Positions 21,702 to 32,299 of a DNA stretch of 64,000 bases are shown piece after piece. Position 1 is the first letter of the stretch; each line of letters starts with the position of its first letter. The DNA is from Lytechinus pictus (taxonomy: Eukaryota; Echinodermata; Echinoidea; Temnopleuroida; Toxopneustidae). A program made the translations under genes and the position numbers. Location: positions 10,211,501 through 10,275,500 of the forward strand of contig NC_087262.1 in the NCBI RefSeq assembly GCF_037042905.1. The letters are read 5' to 3'. The notes under the pieces were generated by a model. It saw only the letters and a list, made by a program, of their open reading frames with translations, was not told where the DNA came from and searched no databases.

Positions 21702-22364
21702 TGGAATTACACTCACATAAATGCAATTCGGATGACAATCGTCAAATTATGTTTCCAAACGCTGTTGCGTTAACAATTTTAGATTGTAAAGAATCACCAG
21801 AAGTAAGTGACACAATAAACACTTCCAAAGGCCCAAAAGTTATAATAAGAAGATTATCCAATATCTTAAAAATATTATGTACAGTATATTGTCTGAGTTA
21901 TTTAAAAGGACAAATTGATTATTTTTCTTTGGAATAAAATAAAACTAAATCGGACGTCTACAAATAATGATGTATTTTCTTTATTTTTCATAATTTATTA
22001 ACGGACCCTTCAATCTCTGATCCTTGTTAATTCTATACATCAATAGACTCAATTTTAATTATTCTGAAAAATAGACATCTTTGGTAACTTCATATTAACT
22101 TCTACTAAAGACTTGGTATTAAAATGAAGAGAAGAAAGATTACGCATTACCAACAGTTTCCGGGTTTGTTCTGTAATTTTCTTCCGGCTAGAACATAAAC
22201 ATGCATCTAGTATTTGACAAATGAAGGTATTGTCTGACTTTGATTACACGCTGAAACTTTATCATCACTTCAATTACGGTTTAAATCGACCTTTGAGTCA
22301 ATTCTTTTTATCCGATTTAACAATGAAAGCAATGTTTTCCTCCTTTTTCTCTTGTTTTCGTTCT

Positions 22365-22765
22365 TCTTTTGATCTTCTTCTTCTTCTTCTTCTCTCTCTC
22401 TTCATCCCTATCCCCTTTTCGATTTCATCCTCTTCTCCCACTTCTTCTTCACTTCCGCCTCCTTCTTTTCCTCTTCTTTGTCTTGTTCTTGTTCTTCTTT
22501 GTCTTGTTTTCGTTCTTCTTGTTCTTCTTTTTCTTGTACTCGTTCTTGTTCTTCTTTCTGTTGTTCTTCTTTTTCTTCTTTCTCTTCTCCTCCCCATCCT
22601 CCTCCCTTTTTCTCCTTTTCTTCTTTTTCCTCTTTTCCTCCTTCTCCTCCCCTTTTTCTTCTTCTTTTTTCTTCTTCTTCCATTTCTTCTTCTCCCCATC
22701 GACCTTTTCTTCTTTTTTCTTCTTCTTCTTCTTCTCCTCCTCCTTCTTCTTCTCTAAAGATTGGA
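22365..22765. repeat. 400-base polypyrimidine tract (CTT/TCC)
   Basis: Almost uninterrupted C and T on the + strand, in CTTCTT, TTCTCC and TTGTTC phrases. All six frames are open here only because of composition. Confidence 0.92.
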
Positions 22766-22789
22766 ATTGTTACGTTTCGAAATTTCTTC

Positions 22790-24150
22790 CGTTAACAGGT
22801 ATTGATTATATTCATCCCCGATAGCCCCTGCAGTGATAGATGTCTTCATTATTTTTTAGTCTTTTCCATGGGAAATTTCTGCGCAGTGTTATTTTCGGTT
22901 TGACACACCGCAATTTATAACCTCTCGCAGCGAAGCTGAAAAGTTTACCTAAAAAAAATATTCGGGCCTATTTTGGATTACTCATTTTAGTGCCCTTTCC
23001 GCTTGCCATAGACACTCTTTTTAAACTATATAACACCTCCGAGCCTATTTTTCTCTCGAACAGTGTGGAAATAATGTGTTTTCCCCATTCCTTATCAATA
23101 AGTGCCAATTTCCCCTTCGCAATAACGTCTGATAAGTGCTTGCGCTCGCCAATACCTGCCCCTTCTCACTTTAAAAGCTCTGGATTAAAATGACCTTTTT
23201 ATTTCAAATCCATCAATGCCAAATCATTAATCGTCACCTCAAACACTCGATATCAAACCCCAAGTATGATTACATACTGTTTATCCTGGAATTATGCGAG
23301 CGATTAAACACTAAAGTGGACTGTGTACCTTCGTACAATATTGAACGCCCAGCCTACATACATGTTCTGTCGTCATCGACAAGTGTTTGCAGACGATATT
23401 TGATTTTATGCTATTAGTGTTTGGCGGCAACAAAGAGAAAAAAAATCCCATACGTTTTTAGTCAATGTCGTGAGACAGATCTGAAACAATCATTGGATGA
23501 AGTGATGTGTGATGGCGACAATCGCCGGCTTTTCCTGATTTTTGTTTAAAGGAAGACCAAGTTTTTGAACCTTTTCTTGATATTTCGAAGAGATCTGCGT
23601 TAAAAAGGGACCAAGTTTTTGAACTGTGTTGGACTTAATCAAGAGAAAATCTAGCGGGTGAATACTTCATCAGAATATTTAGGCATACTATTGGTCTGGC
23701 ATTTCCAAAATCTCCAAGTGAGGTAGTATTATAGCTGACCTTATGAATTCGATGCTGTTAATTTCAGGTAAGTAATGGGCCTGTGCCGGGCCAGCTAGCT
23801 TTTATTTCTTTGCATAGTATTTACGCGGATTCGGCAAAATTATGAAGGGATTTTTTTTTAAATATATATTTTAAAACTTTCTTTAAAAGAATGATTATCA
23901 AACCGCTTCTTGTTTTTTTGGTATAATGTGTTTGGCTATACAATTTTTTTTTTAATTCAGCGCTGCTAAAATTCATTTCCACTGGAAATGGCGCAGAAGG
24001 CAAATTGTCACATTTATAAAGTTAACTATTTCTACCTCTGGCATTCCAGTGGTTGATTTATGTTTTAAATTCATATATTGTCAATTCTCTGTTCTCTGAA
24101 TAGTCATTTATTCCTTTCATTGTCTTCGTTTATCAAATAAATTATAGAAT
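22790..24150. other. Intergenic, nothing recognised
   Basis: Several short frames exist but none has recognisable motifs or splice context. Confidence 0.4.
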
Positions 24151-24350
24151 TAATTAATTAATAATAATGATAACAATGATTTTAATAATAGTAATAGTGA
24201 TAATAATAATAATAATAATTAAAATAATAATGATAATAATAATCAGAAGAAGGAAAAGGAGAATACAATTATTATTATTATTGTTGTTGTTATTATTATT
24301 GTTGTTATTTTTATTAATATCATTATCATTATCATTTATTTTGAAATCAA
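24150..24350. repeat. (AAT)n microsatellite
   Basis: AATAATAAT turning into ATTATTATT with interruptions. Confidence 0.85.
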
Positions 24351-24508
24351 TTAATCTATGAACACAAATTTTTGTCGTTTGTTATTGACTCATTTACAAC
24401 GTGCATTTTGCCTGAGCTGATTTACATGGAGAGCTGTCTAGTGAGTAAGAGAATAGAAATGCGATAAGTTTTACCAAGTATACCACCATGGTAGAACATA
24501 AATTACTT

Positions 24509-24720
24509 TGTGGCCCAGTGGGATTAGTCACCGCACTTTGGAACAGAGGGTCGTGGGTTCGAATCTTAGCGTAATTGCTTCAGCAAGAAATTTACTCACA
24601 TCGTGCTGCACTCAACCCAGGTAAGGTAAATGGATATCCGGTGTGTCCGTCTGACAACCGGGAGGTCGGGAATTGAAGCCTCGGTCGCGTCAGACCAAAA
24701 GACGTTAAAATATGGAAAAT
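24509..24720 (+). repeat. tRNA-headed SINE with conserved central domain
   Basis: A box TGGCCCAGTGGGATTAG, B box GTGGGTTCGAATC, then ACTCAACCCAGGTAAGGTAA, which resembles the shared central domain of widespread animal SINEs. The 3' limit is uncertain. Confidence 0.65.
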
Positions 24721-25162
24721 GTTGCTACCCTGTTTGGCGTTCAACAATTTAAGGGAAAGAGCAATGTCGATCTGGCGCTGCATGCACAGCGTCTGCTGGG
24801 TCGGACTTTCGGGTTGTATCTATGTACAGATTCTACTTCGAACAATAAAACTATGGATGTTTGAAATTATTTTTTCATTAAAATTAAGTATTTGGATGCA
24901 CCAAAAGCCTTCAGAAGCTGGAGATAAAATCAGGGTGATTTAGTACACCATTTGATAGGCCATTAGATAATCGGCGCTTCATAAATGCAAATTATCATTC
25001 ATGTTCTTACCAAACTTGTACGACGAATTCCAATAATTCATTTGCAATGTCGCGATAATTACTATTAATCATTATTGTGCGAGAAAGTTGGAAAAACAAA
25101 TGAAATTAGGTATATATGTGATTGTAATGTTCGGGGAACATTTTGTTTAACAAATAGTAAGA

Positions 25163-26002
25163 AGGGGAAGGCGGGGTAAGTTGTGACATTTTTTGCATTT
25201 TGCATGTTAGAATTGATATGACCAATGATATTATAGAAATAAGTACCTTGCCTTTAAATTTGATTCTTGGGAAATATTTTTCACCTATATATAACTTTCT
25301 ACCCCCACACTTAAAGTCATTGTGACCTCTGAAAAAACTATGTCAAATGGCTCAACTTGCCCCATCTGTGTGGTAAGTTGTGCCACCTTCTGGGGTAAGT
25401 TGAGCCACAAAAACTATGTACAAAATGTATGCGGGAAGAACCAGCATGTCAAATTTTTTTATTTAAAGCCTTTTCACTTGATAATTCGCTATAAATACTA
25501 ACATCCACTAAAAGTCAAAGAACTGTCATTTGAATTTGCTCCTTTCTGCCTGCATATCAATGGCCTTTTAAGGTTAGTTCGTTTTTATTATTATACATTA
25601 CCATAATAATTACCATGGTTCAACTTGCCCCATGTTGGCTGGCTCAAATTACCCCATTCCACAAATTTCTTATGCATCCATCATGTAAAAGACCATGACA
25701 AGAATGAGAATCTATACCTGGACTAACAATATTGTTCTTATTTCTTTATTATATTTAAAGACGTGTGTGGGTAAAAAGCACTCAATCTATTTCACACCCT
25801 TTTTTACATTTTTGGCTGAAATTTGTATTTTTCCCTCGAAAAAAATACTTTTTGTTTAAAAGTTGAAAACAATGTGGTGGGATTAAGAGTTATGTAATGG
25901 GCCTTCAATCCATGACACCACCATAATTTCTGACTCATTCATTATTGGCCTGGGGGTGGTGGCTCAACTTGCCCCTATGCCCAACTTACCCCGCCTTCCC
26001 CT
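25163..26002. mobile_element. 850-bp inverted-repeat element, copy b (reversed)
   Basis: Its sequence is the reverse complement of 14764-15611 along its whole length, with scattered substitutions and small indels. Bounded by AGGGGAAGGCGGGGTAAGTT and CCGCCTTCCCCT. Confidence 0.88.
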
Positions 26003-26239
26003 GCTGTTGTTATAAACTACATCAAGCCATTGCATGTGATTGACTGAATGCAAATTAGCTCGTGGAATCACCGATGAAACCTTTCATGTAACGCTCTCCT
26101 GTTATTTCGATTTCATGCGCATTAATTATGATTAATAATAGTAATAATAATTAATAGGCCTACTTAGACTATGTTTAGCACACTATCCTTTTAAAGGCGT
26201 TTAAAAACATGCATGCGCTTCCGAATGTATTTGATATAT

Positions 26240-26375
26240 ATGGTATTGATGGATGATGATGAAGATGATAATGATTGTGATGATGGCGATGATGATGATG
26301 CTGCTGCTGCTGATGATAATGATGGTGGTGTTGGAAATGATATAGTCGTGGCGGTGATGAGTATGATGTGATGAT
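26240..26375. repeat. (GAT)n microsatellite
   Basis: GATGATGAT with a GCTGCTGCT patch. Confidence 0.85.
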
Positions 26376-26929
26376 GATAACAGTGGCGTATCAAACCGGG
26401 GGTGGGCAAGGCCGGGGGGCACATGCCCCGGGCGCCACTTTCAGAGGGGCGTAAAAAAAAAAAAAGGGAAAAAATTCAGAGAAAAGGCAGAGGAATTAAG
26501 ACGCATTAAACATTTTAAAGGAGTACAACTAAAGGTGATTGTACCCCGACCTACTTTATCACCAATGTAATGCAGATTTCAACAAATTTAGAAAATAAAT
26601 CATGCATATCTTTACCCAGGGATGAATATTTGTGCCAATTTTTGTTTAATGATACAATTATTTCCTTCACGAATTCCAACAAACACTCATATACAAGATT
26701 TTTTTTCCAAACGCAAATATAACATTTCATTTCTAGCTTTGGGTTTGCATTTTGATACGTTACTCTTCATTAATTTTACAAACAGTTTTCAAATACATGT
26801 TTTCATTATTTGATTGTCAAAGCTTTCATCACATTCTGATTTGATAAAGGAGATACAAATCCTTTTCATTATTATTTTTACAAAAAATCACTAAAATTTC
26901 CCTTTTTAGATAAGGATATAATTAAAACA

Positions 26930-27420
26930 AAATTTGCTAAAGCTTCGCGCTCGCATTTCGCCGGTTGGATACGTATTCCTTTAATGAATTCATGCAAGTA
27001 GTCCTTACATTTTTTTTCCTTTTCAGGTTAGTATATTCAGGTCGCCCTCCTGCTTGCATCAATCGCTTAGATACGCATCGTGGGATTACTTCTTCCCAAA
27101 ATGCCCCGACTGCAGGTCTAAATATCAATAATTTTCAGCTCGCACTTCGCGCTCGCACTAATTGTTTAGACATGCATCATGACAATTATTACAAATAGTG
27201 CTTAGATTATTAAGTTTTAAGATCTTAATATAAAATATATCAGGCTAGTGCTTCGCTGTCGTATATGTAGATTTATTTACTAACATACCTATCATCTCTA
27301 TTAATTCCTACAAAAAGTTTTTTTGTGTTGATTTTTCAGGTCTGAATTATCAATAATTTTCAGCTCGCGCTTAGCGCTCGCGTTCATTGTTTAGTTAGAT
27401 AAACATCATATTTATGATTA
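26930..27420. repeat. Degenerate ~210-230-bp repeats with GCTCGC(A/G)CTTCGCGCTCGC
   Basis: The phrase TTTCAGCTCGCACTTCGCGC occurs at about 27136 and, changed, at 27358, with an earlier relative at 26940 (CTTCGCGCTCGC). The context AATATCAATAATTTTCAGCT is repeated. Nothing coding. Confidence 0.6.
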
Positions 27421-27468
27421 AAAAAACTAACTTAGAATATTCCGTCCTAACATTGAAAAATAAATGTA

Positions 27469-27471
<3 letters not shown>

Positions 27472-27505
<34 letters not shown>
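27472..27505. repeat. (AT)n microsatellite at the transposon insertion site
   Basis: About 17 AT units immediately before the left transposon end. Confidence 0.9.
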
Positions 27506-27508
<3 letters not shown>

Positions 27509-27710
27509 TACTCAAAAAAAGTTAAGGACCACTTTTTAATGTGTGTATACAATTTTCAAACCGGGTGTTGTATTTCTAGAAATACCCGAATATGGCTGTC
27601 TTGAATCTCCTCAAACACCCTGTAACAATTTCACACATGGGTGGTTTCAGTTGTTGCATGATGTCTCTCGCATTATTGCATATCCTGAAAAGTGGGCCCA
27701 TTGTGAAGTG
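27504..27710 (+). repeat. Left terminal inverted repeat of the Tc1-type element
   Basis: About 200 bases matching the reverse complement of 29190-29391. The outer 36 bases are almost perfect. Further in, blocks such as GGTGGTTTCAGTTGTTGCA and TCCTGAAAAGTGGGCCC are shared. Confidence 0.85.
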
Positions 27711-27730
27711 GTACAAATGTGGATTCAAAT

Positions 27731-28098
27731 GCATTTTCTGTCTTTAGTCTCTACAATCAACAAATTGCTGACAACAGCAATGCCAAGATACAGCTGTCCA
27801 GGATGCCATCAAACACAATGAAATCAATTTCACACATGCAGTTCTTTCATGTCTCTTGCATCATTGCAATGTGCCCGTACAAAAGTGGCTTCCAAAGCAT
27901 TTTCTGTCTTTAGTCTCTACAATCAACAACTTGCTGACAATAGCAATGCCAAGATACAGCTGTCCAGAATGCCATCAAACACAATGACATCAATTTCTCA
28001 CATGCAGTTCTTTCATGATGTCTCTGGCATCATTGCAGTGGGCCATAAGACAAGTGTCTTCCAAAGCATTTTCCGTCTTTAGTCTGTACAATCAACAA
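27731..28098 (+). repeat. Tandem ~167-bp repeat in the transposon leader
   Basis: The stretch beginning GCATTTTCTGTCTTTAGTCT occurs at 27731, 27897 and, slightly changed, 28066: two full units of 166-169 bases plus a partial third running into the transposase start. Each unit also contains AACAGCAATGCCAAGA, the sequence at the start codon. Confidence 0.8.
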
Positions 28099-28114
28099 CT
28101 TGCCTACAACAGCA

Positions 28115-29131
28115 ATGCCAAGACACCACCTAAGTGAAACAGATGTAGCCAGAGCCCTAGGGATGCTGGAAGCTGGCCTCAGTCAGCGAAGAGTAGCCAG
28201 AATGATGGGCGTGTCACACAGTGTCATTAGCAGAGCAAATCAAAGACACCGAGAGACAGGGCTATACTCCGAGAGACCCCGCAGTGGCCGACCAGTTTCG
28301 ACAACCCCTAGAGATGATCGCTACTTGACGAATCTCAGCCTCCGCAACCGCTTTCACAGTGCACGCCGCCTCAACAATGACTTCGCTGCAGCAACTGGAG
28401 TGATTGTTTCCACTCAAACAATCCGTAACCGACTTCACAGAGCCAATATGCAAGCCAGACGGCCAGCTCAGTGTGTCCCACTCACCCCTGCTCACAGAAG
28501 AATTCGTCTCAACTGGGCCCGGGAGCATGTCAGATGGACCAGACAGCAATGGCGTAGAGTTCTGTTCACAGATGAGAGCAGATTTTCCCTTGACCACAAT
28601 GATGGACGTTCGAGAGTCTGGAGGCGACCAGGAGAGAGATTTGCAGACCCCTGTATTGCAGAACATGACCGTTATGGGGGAGGCAGCGTCATGGTGTGGG
28701 GAGGCATCACCTACGCCAACCGTACTCGTCTCTACGTGGTCCCAGGGGGAGCAATGACAGGAGTGAGGTACAGGGATGAGGTCCTTGAACCTATAGTGGT
28801 GCCATTTGCAGAAAATGTGGGACAAAACATCATTTTCATGGATGACAATGCCCGTGCCCACCGAGCTAGGGTGGTGACCGAGTTCCTTGAGGGCCAGGGG
28901 ATTGAGCGTATGGAGTGGCCAGCGAGGTCCCCGATAGAGCACGTCTGGGACATGATGGGGAGGAGTCTCGACCAGCTCGAAGCCCATCCACTTGGACTGC
29001 AGCAGCTGGGTGTGGCTCTGGAGGCTGCATGGGATGCACTGGACGTCAGAGACATCAATTGCCTCATCAGCTCCATGAGACAGCGCTGTGAAGCCGTTAT
29101 TGCTGCAGGAGGTGGTCACACTCGTTACTGA
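28115..29131 (+). CDS. Tc1/mariner transposase, 4-residue deletion at active site
   Basis: 338 codons from ATG 28115 (MPRHHLSETDVARAL) to TGA. The frame is also open 15 bases upstream, but only from TTG. An N-terminal paired-like helix-turn-helix (residues 5-45) is followed by the GRP linker motif SGRPVSTTPRDDRY and the DDE domain: Asp153 in LFTDESRF, Asp244 in FMDDNARAH, Glu275 in SPIEHVWD. Relatives read SPDLNPIEHVW; here DLNP is absent, shortening the D-E spacing from 34 to 30. Length is normal otherwise and there is no stop or frameshift, so the copy is young but probably inactive. Not a host gene. Confidence 0.9.
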   Translation: MPRHHLSETDVARALGMLEAGLSQRRVARMMGVSHSVISRANQRHRETGLYSERPRSGRPVSTTPRDDRYLTNLSLRNRFHSARRLNNDFAAATGVIVSTQTIRNRLHRANMQARRPAQCVPLTPAHRRIRLNWAREHVRWTRQQWRRVLFTDESRFSLDHNDGRSRVWRRPGERFADPCIAEHDRYGGGSVMVWGGITYANRTRLYVVPGGAMTGVRYRDEVLEPIVVPFAENVGQNIIFMDDNARAHRARVVTEFLEGQGIERMEWPARSPIEHVWDMMGRSLDQLEAHPLGLQQLGVALEAAWDALDVRDINCLISSMRQRCEAVIAAGGGHTRY

Positions 29132-29189
29132 ACTGCCTGAAAGACACTCAGACATTCGTTTTTACCACTTCATGTCGGTAGCTGATACC

Positions 29190-29391
29190 CCTCGGGGCCC
29201 ACTTTTCAGGATGTGCAGTGATGCGAGAGACATTGTGCAACAACTGAAACCACCCATGCGTGAAATTGATTACAGCGTGTTTAAGGACATTTAGGACAGT
29301 TGTACTGAGGTATTTCCAGAAATAAAACACCTTGTATAAAATCTTTATGTACGTTTTAAAAAGTGGTCCTTAACTTTTTTTGAGTAGTGTA
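29190..29391 (-). repeat. Right terminal inverted repeat of the Tc1-type element
   Basis: Reverse complement of the left end, again with a conserved outer 36 bases and a diverged inner part. It starts 59 bases after the transposase stop. Confidence 0.85.
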
Positions 29392-29408
29392 TATATGTAT
29401 AAACCTGT

Positions 29409-29562
29409 GGAGCGTTTCATCAACATTTTTGTCCGACAAGTTGTCAGATCTGACAACTTCCCTTGATTTTGATTGGCTGAGAAGCACTGTTACTATGGTA
29501 ACTGTCGGATAAAATGGGACTTGTCAGATTAAGGGTCCGACAAGCCCTTTCATGAAACGCTC
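29409..29562. mobile_element. Short MITE with GGAGCGTTTCAT ends
   Basis: 154 bases bounded by GGAGCGTTTCAT and ATGAAACGCTCC, with an internal hairpin GTTGTCAGATCTGACAAC. It lies just after the Tc1-type transposon. Confidence 0.8.
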
Positions 29563-31074
29563 CCAGACTGCATGGGGGAAATGATGTAATGATCTTGTGA
29601 GATCGATTTATTATTCGCATTTTTTAAAATCTAAATATTTACATTTTCTCTCAAGTTTGACGTTTTCTCTTAGGCCATTTTAATGTTCCAAATTTACGTT
29701 CTAGCAATTTTTTACTTTGTATCAACAAACGGATTTAATTCATATCATTTCTTATATCGATATATAGTTATTAATGAACATATATTGGTCCCTGTGGTGG
29801 TGACGCCCTTTCTATAGCATTGTAAAGTTCAGATATAATAACACCATGGGCAAATATTCTTTGATATATATTTACATAGCAATAATAAACCGTGTTGTAA
29901 ATTATGCTGATAAATGTCTCAATGCCCACGGTTCAAAGTTTGAAATTTACAAGAGTTAATAATTAAACAATACACTATAACAATATCTCGTATATCATCC
30001 GAAAAGTAAATACACACCAACCCCAAAATTTGATGGAATTCCCTTATGGGGAGATAATTTGTCATTTTTTGTGGAAAACAGAAATGCGATTCTAAAGATT
30101 GCTTCACTCTTGTTAGTACATGTCGAGGAAGAAGGGATATCCAGGGGTTCCATGACATTTGCTCCAGCGACAATTGCTCCGATGGAAAATGTACGTTTAG
30201 CCAAACATAAAACCTAACCTCCAAAACTAAATATACCGTATCTTATTCTAATACATTACTCTGAACCAAAAACTCGGTTACAGTCGTAACTATAACCATA
30301 ACATGATTAAGGCCGGAGCAATGGTCACAGTGCAAATGTCGTGTTCCATATTTATGTCTATAGTCCTTTTCTTTGATAGCTAGAAATTCTTTGATATATT
30401 AATAATTACATTTTGGGCATGTCGAGATAAACTCTTCACGCTTTAACATCAGAAAAAGCGGCCATACACCTCAAACTCTGCTGGATCCAAAATGTATGAC
30501 AATACAAAGCTCGTTCGCTCTATAGTAGCAGTTTCTATATTTACATAGGCCTATAATCATGATAATATTAGGGTGTAGTTACACTGATTAAAGCCATAGC
30601 GATAAGAGTTTGGTTTTTAAAATATGAACTCTATGATGACAGGGTTGTAAAGAGAATCAAAATGAAGTCTGTAACTCGTGATGGCGTTTACATGTGTAAA
30701 CATTGTAAAGCGAACAGGCGTCCTCGTGTACCGAAATATGTGTAGGCCCCCCTATTGTTAAAGTCTGTATTCTGTACCTTCATGCATTTACTTTGTTTTT
30801 GCTGAATTAATCATTCATTCAATCATTACTGTATTATGTAAAGTGTGTTGAAAATACCTGGCATAAATAAAGGCCTCCATATATTAATATGGATTCCCAC
30901 AATAAAATTAGCCCTAACTTTTTGAGCGACGGCATTATGTGAAATAACTCATAGTAAACACATTGTTTTAATATTGTCAACACATTGTCATCTGTATGAT
31001 ACAATGTGTTGATAAAGCCACCACATAGTCAACAGTAAGTATACAGTGTACACATATAACCAATAACATAATGG
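29563..31074. other. Intergenic, no gene seen
   Basis: AT-rich. Apart from the dispersed repeat at 30139-30345 and CACATTGT-type motifs from 30958 on, nothing is recognisable. Confidence 0.4.
30139..30345 (+). repeat. Dispersed repeat, intact copy
   Basis: GACATTTGCTCCAGCGACAA, AGCCAAACATAAAACCTAAC and CTGAACCAAAAACTC are shared with 39890-39965 plus 40551-40615. Confidence 0.65.
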
Positions 31075-31522
31075 GCGCTAGTGCGATAGTTAATCCTAGA
31101 TTTAACCCTCGTCTAAACTATGATTTTAACCCACACCCCTATGGAATGCTGGGCCACATAATATTTCTTCATTTTTCGAAGCAATTGTAATGTATCAATG
31201 CATTAACATTCACAATATTTTTTTTATATTTCCCTGTTACGTCTCAATTAATGTTTGACAACTTTTTGCAGCAGAATAAAAATAATTAATAAGTAGACAA
31301 CTGGCACTCCATAAAAGTGTGGACTAAGTTATCAGAATAATACCAAATGTGGACACACCGTGAACAAGGTGTGATGTGTGTATCACATAGTCATGACACA
31401 CACAGGCCACGCAGTGAAACTGTTCGCACTGAGTGGTTGATCTTCTCCACTGTGTAATAACGACAAACACACTGTGTTCACATGATTGTTACAGTGCGTT
31501 CACACAGTGTCCACACAGTGTC

Positions 31523-31831
31523 TACACTGTTAAAAACCCCTAATTTTACAGGAAAAAAGAGAGAAGATTTTGCAAAAAGCAATAACAGAATCATTCTGTA
31601 AATTCATAAAACAGGAATTTTTCTGCAATTTAACAGAACAGGTCTGTTTAAAAAGGGGAAAAGAGTGTTTTATTAAAGGAAATTTGTAAGGTTCCATACA
31701 CCAAATACCAATTTCCTGTAATTTTACATGATATAATGTAAGATTACTCAATCTGGTAAGATTACAGGTGTTCTCGAGACTCTGTTGCAGGAACTTCTTT
31801 TATTTTAAGGATAATTTTTCTAACAGTGTAC
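31523..31831. mobile_element. MITE with TACACTGTTA ends
   Basis: Starts TACACTGTTAAAAACC and ends TTCTAACAGTGTA, about 309 bases, inside a region rich in CACAGTGT motifs. Confidence 0.65.
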
Positions 31832-31975
31832 ACAGCGAAGATGGAAACCACTCTGTGAAAAAAGGGTAGCCATTATATGGACTTTGTTCTACACAATGTG
31901 TTCATAATGATCCACACACTGTGATCACAGCACTAGCGCACAGTTGGGGGTATGGGGCAATGGACCCCCCCCCCC

Positions 31976-32007
<32 letters not shown>

Positions 32008-32299
32008 GGGAGACGAACGAACAAACGGAAGTTTCACGATCAAGAAAAAAAACAGAAACAGAAAGAAAAAGAAAAGGGATATGACATTATTTTTTGAATA
32101 TGTCAAAATCCTGTTGACAAAATCTATCACGAAAGTATATTTTGTATAAAGAAGTCTCTCTTTTTTGGCTCGTTGGCAGCTTTTAAAAAGTATTTCTTCA
32201 TATGCCATTTCGAATCCCTTCATTTTTGTCTCGCCTGCATAGCAGAGCGAGACTATAGGCGTCGCTTTTCCGACGGCGGCGGCGGCGGCGTCAACATCA

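Larger units (their letters stand above)
27504..29391 (+). mobile_element. Tc1-type DNA transposon, near complete
   Basis: A 1.9-kb element bounded by inverted repeats whose outer 36 bases (starting TACACTACTCAAAAAAAGTT) are virtually identical, with looser similarity extending to about 200 bases on each side. TA dinucleotides flank both ends, as expected for Tc1/mariner target duplication, and the left flank is an (AT)n tract, a natural TA-rich target. It contains one transposase frame. Family knowledge: such elements move by cut and paste. Confidence 0.92.

Noticed and set aside
22221..22824. Several overlapping open frames up to 178 codons on both strands
   Set aside because: All arise from the stop-poor polypyrimidine tract and encode only low-complexity Ser/Leu/Phe or Arg/Glu/Lys runs.
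28100..28114. Transposase start at TTG 28100
   Set aside because: Animal genes start at ATG; the first in-frame ATG at 28115 aligns with the usual MP(R/K) start of Tc1 transposases.
28262..29155. Minus-strand open frame of 297 codons
   Set aside because: Shadow of the transposase gene on the other strand.
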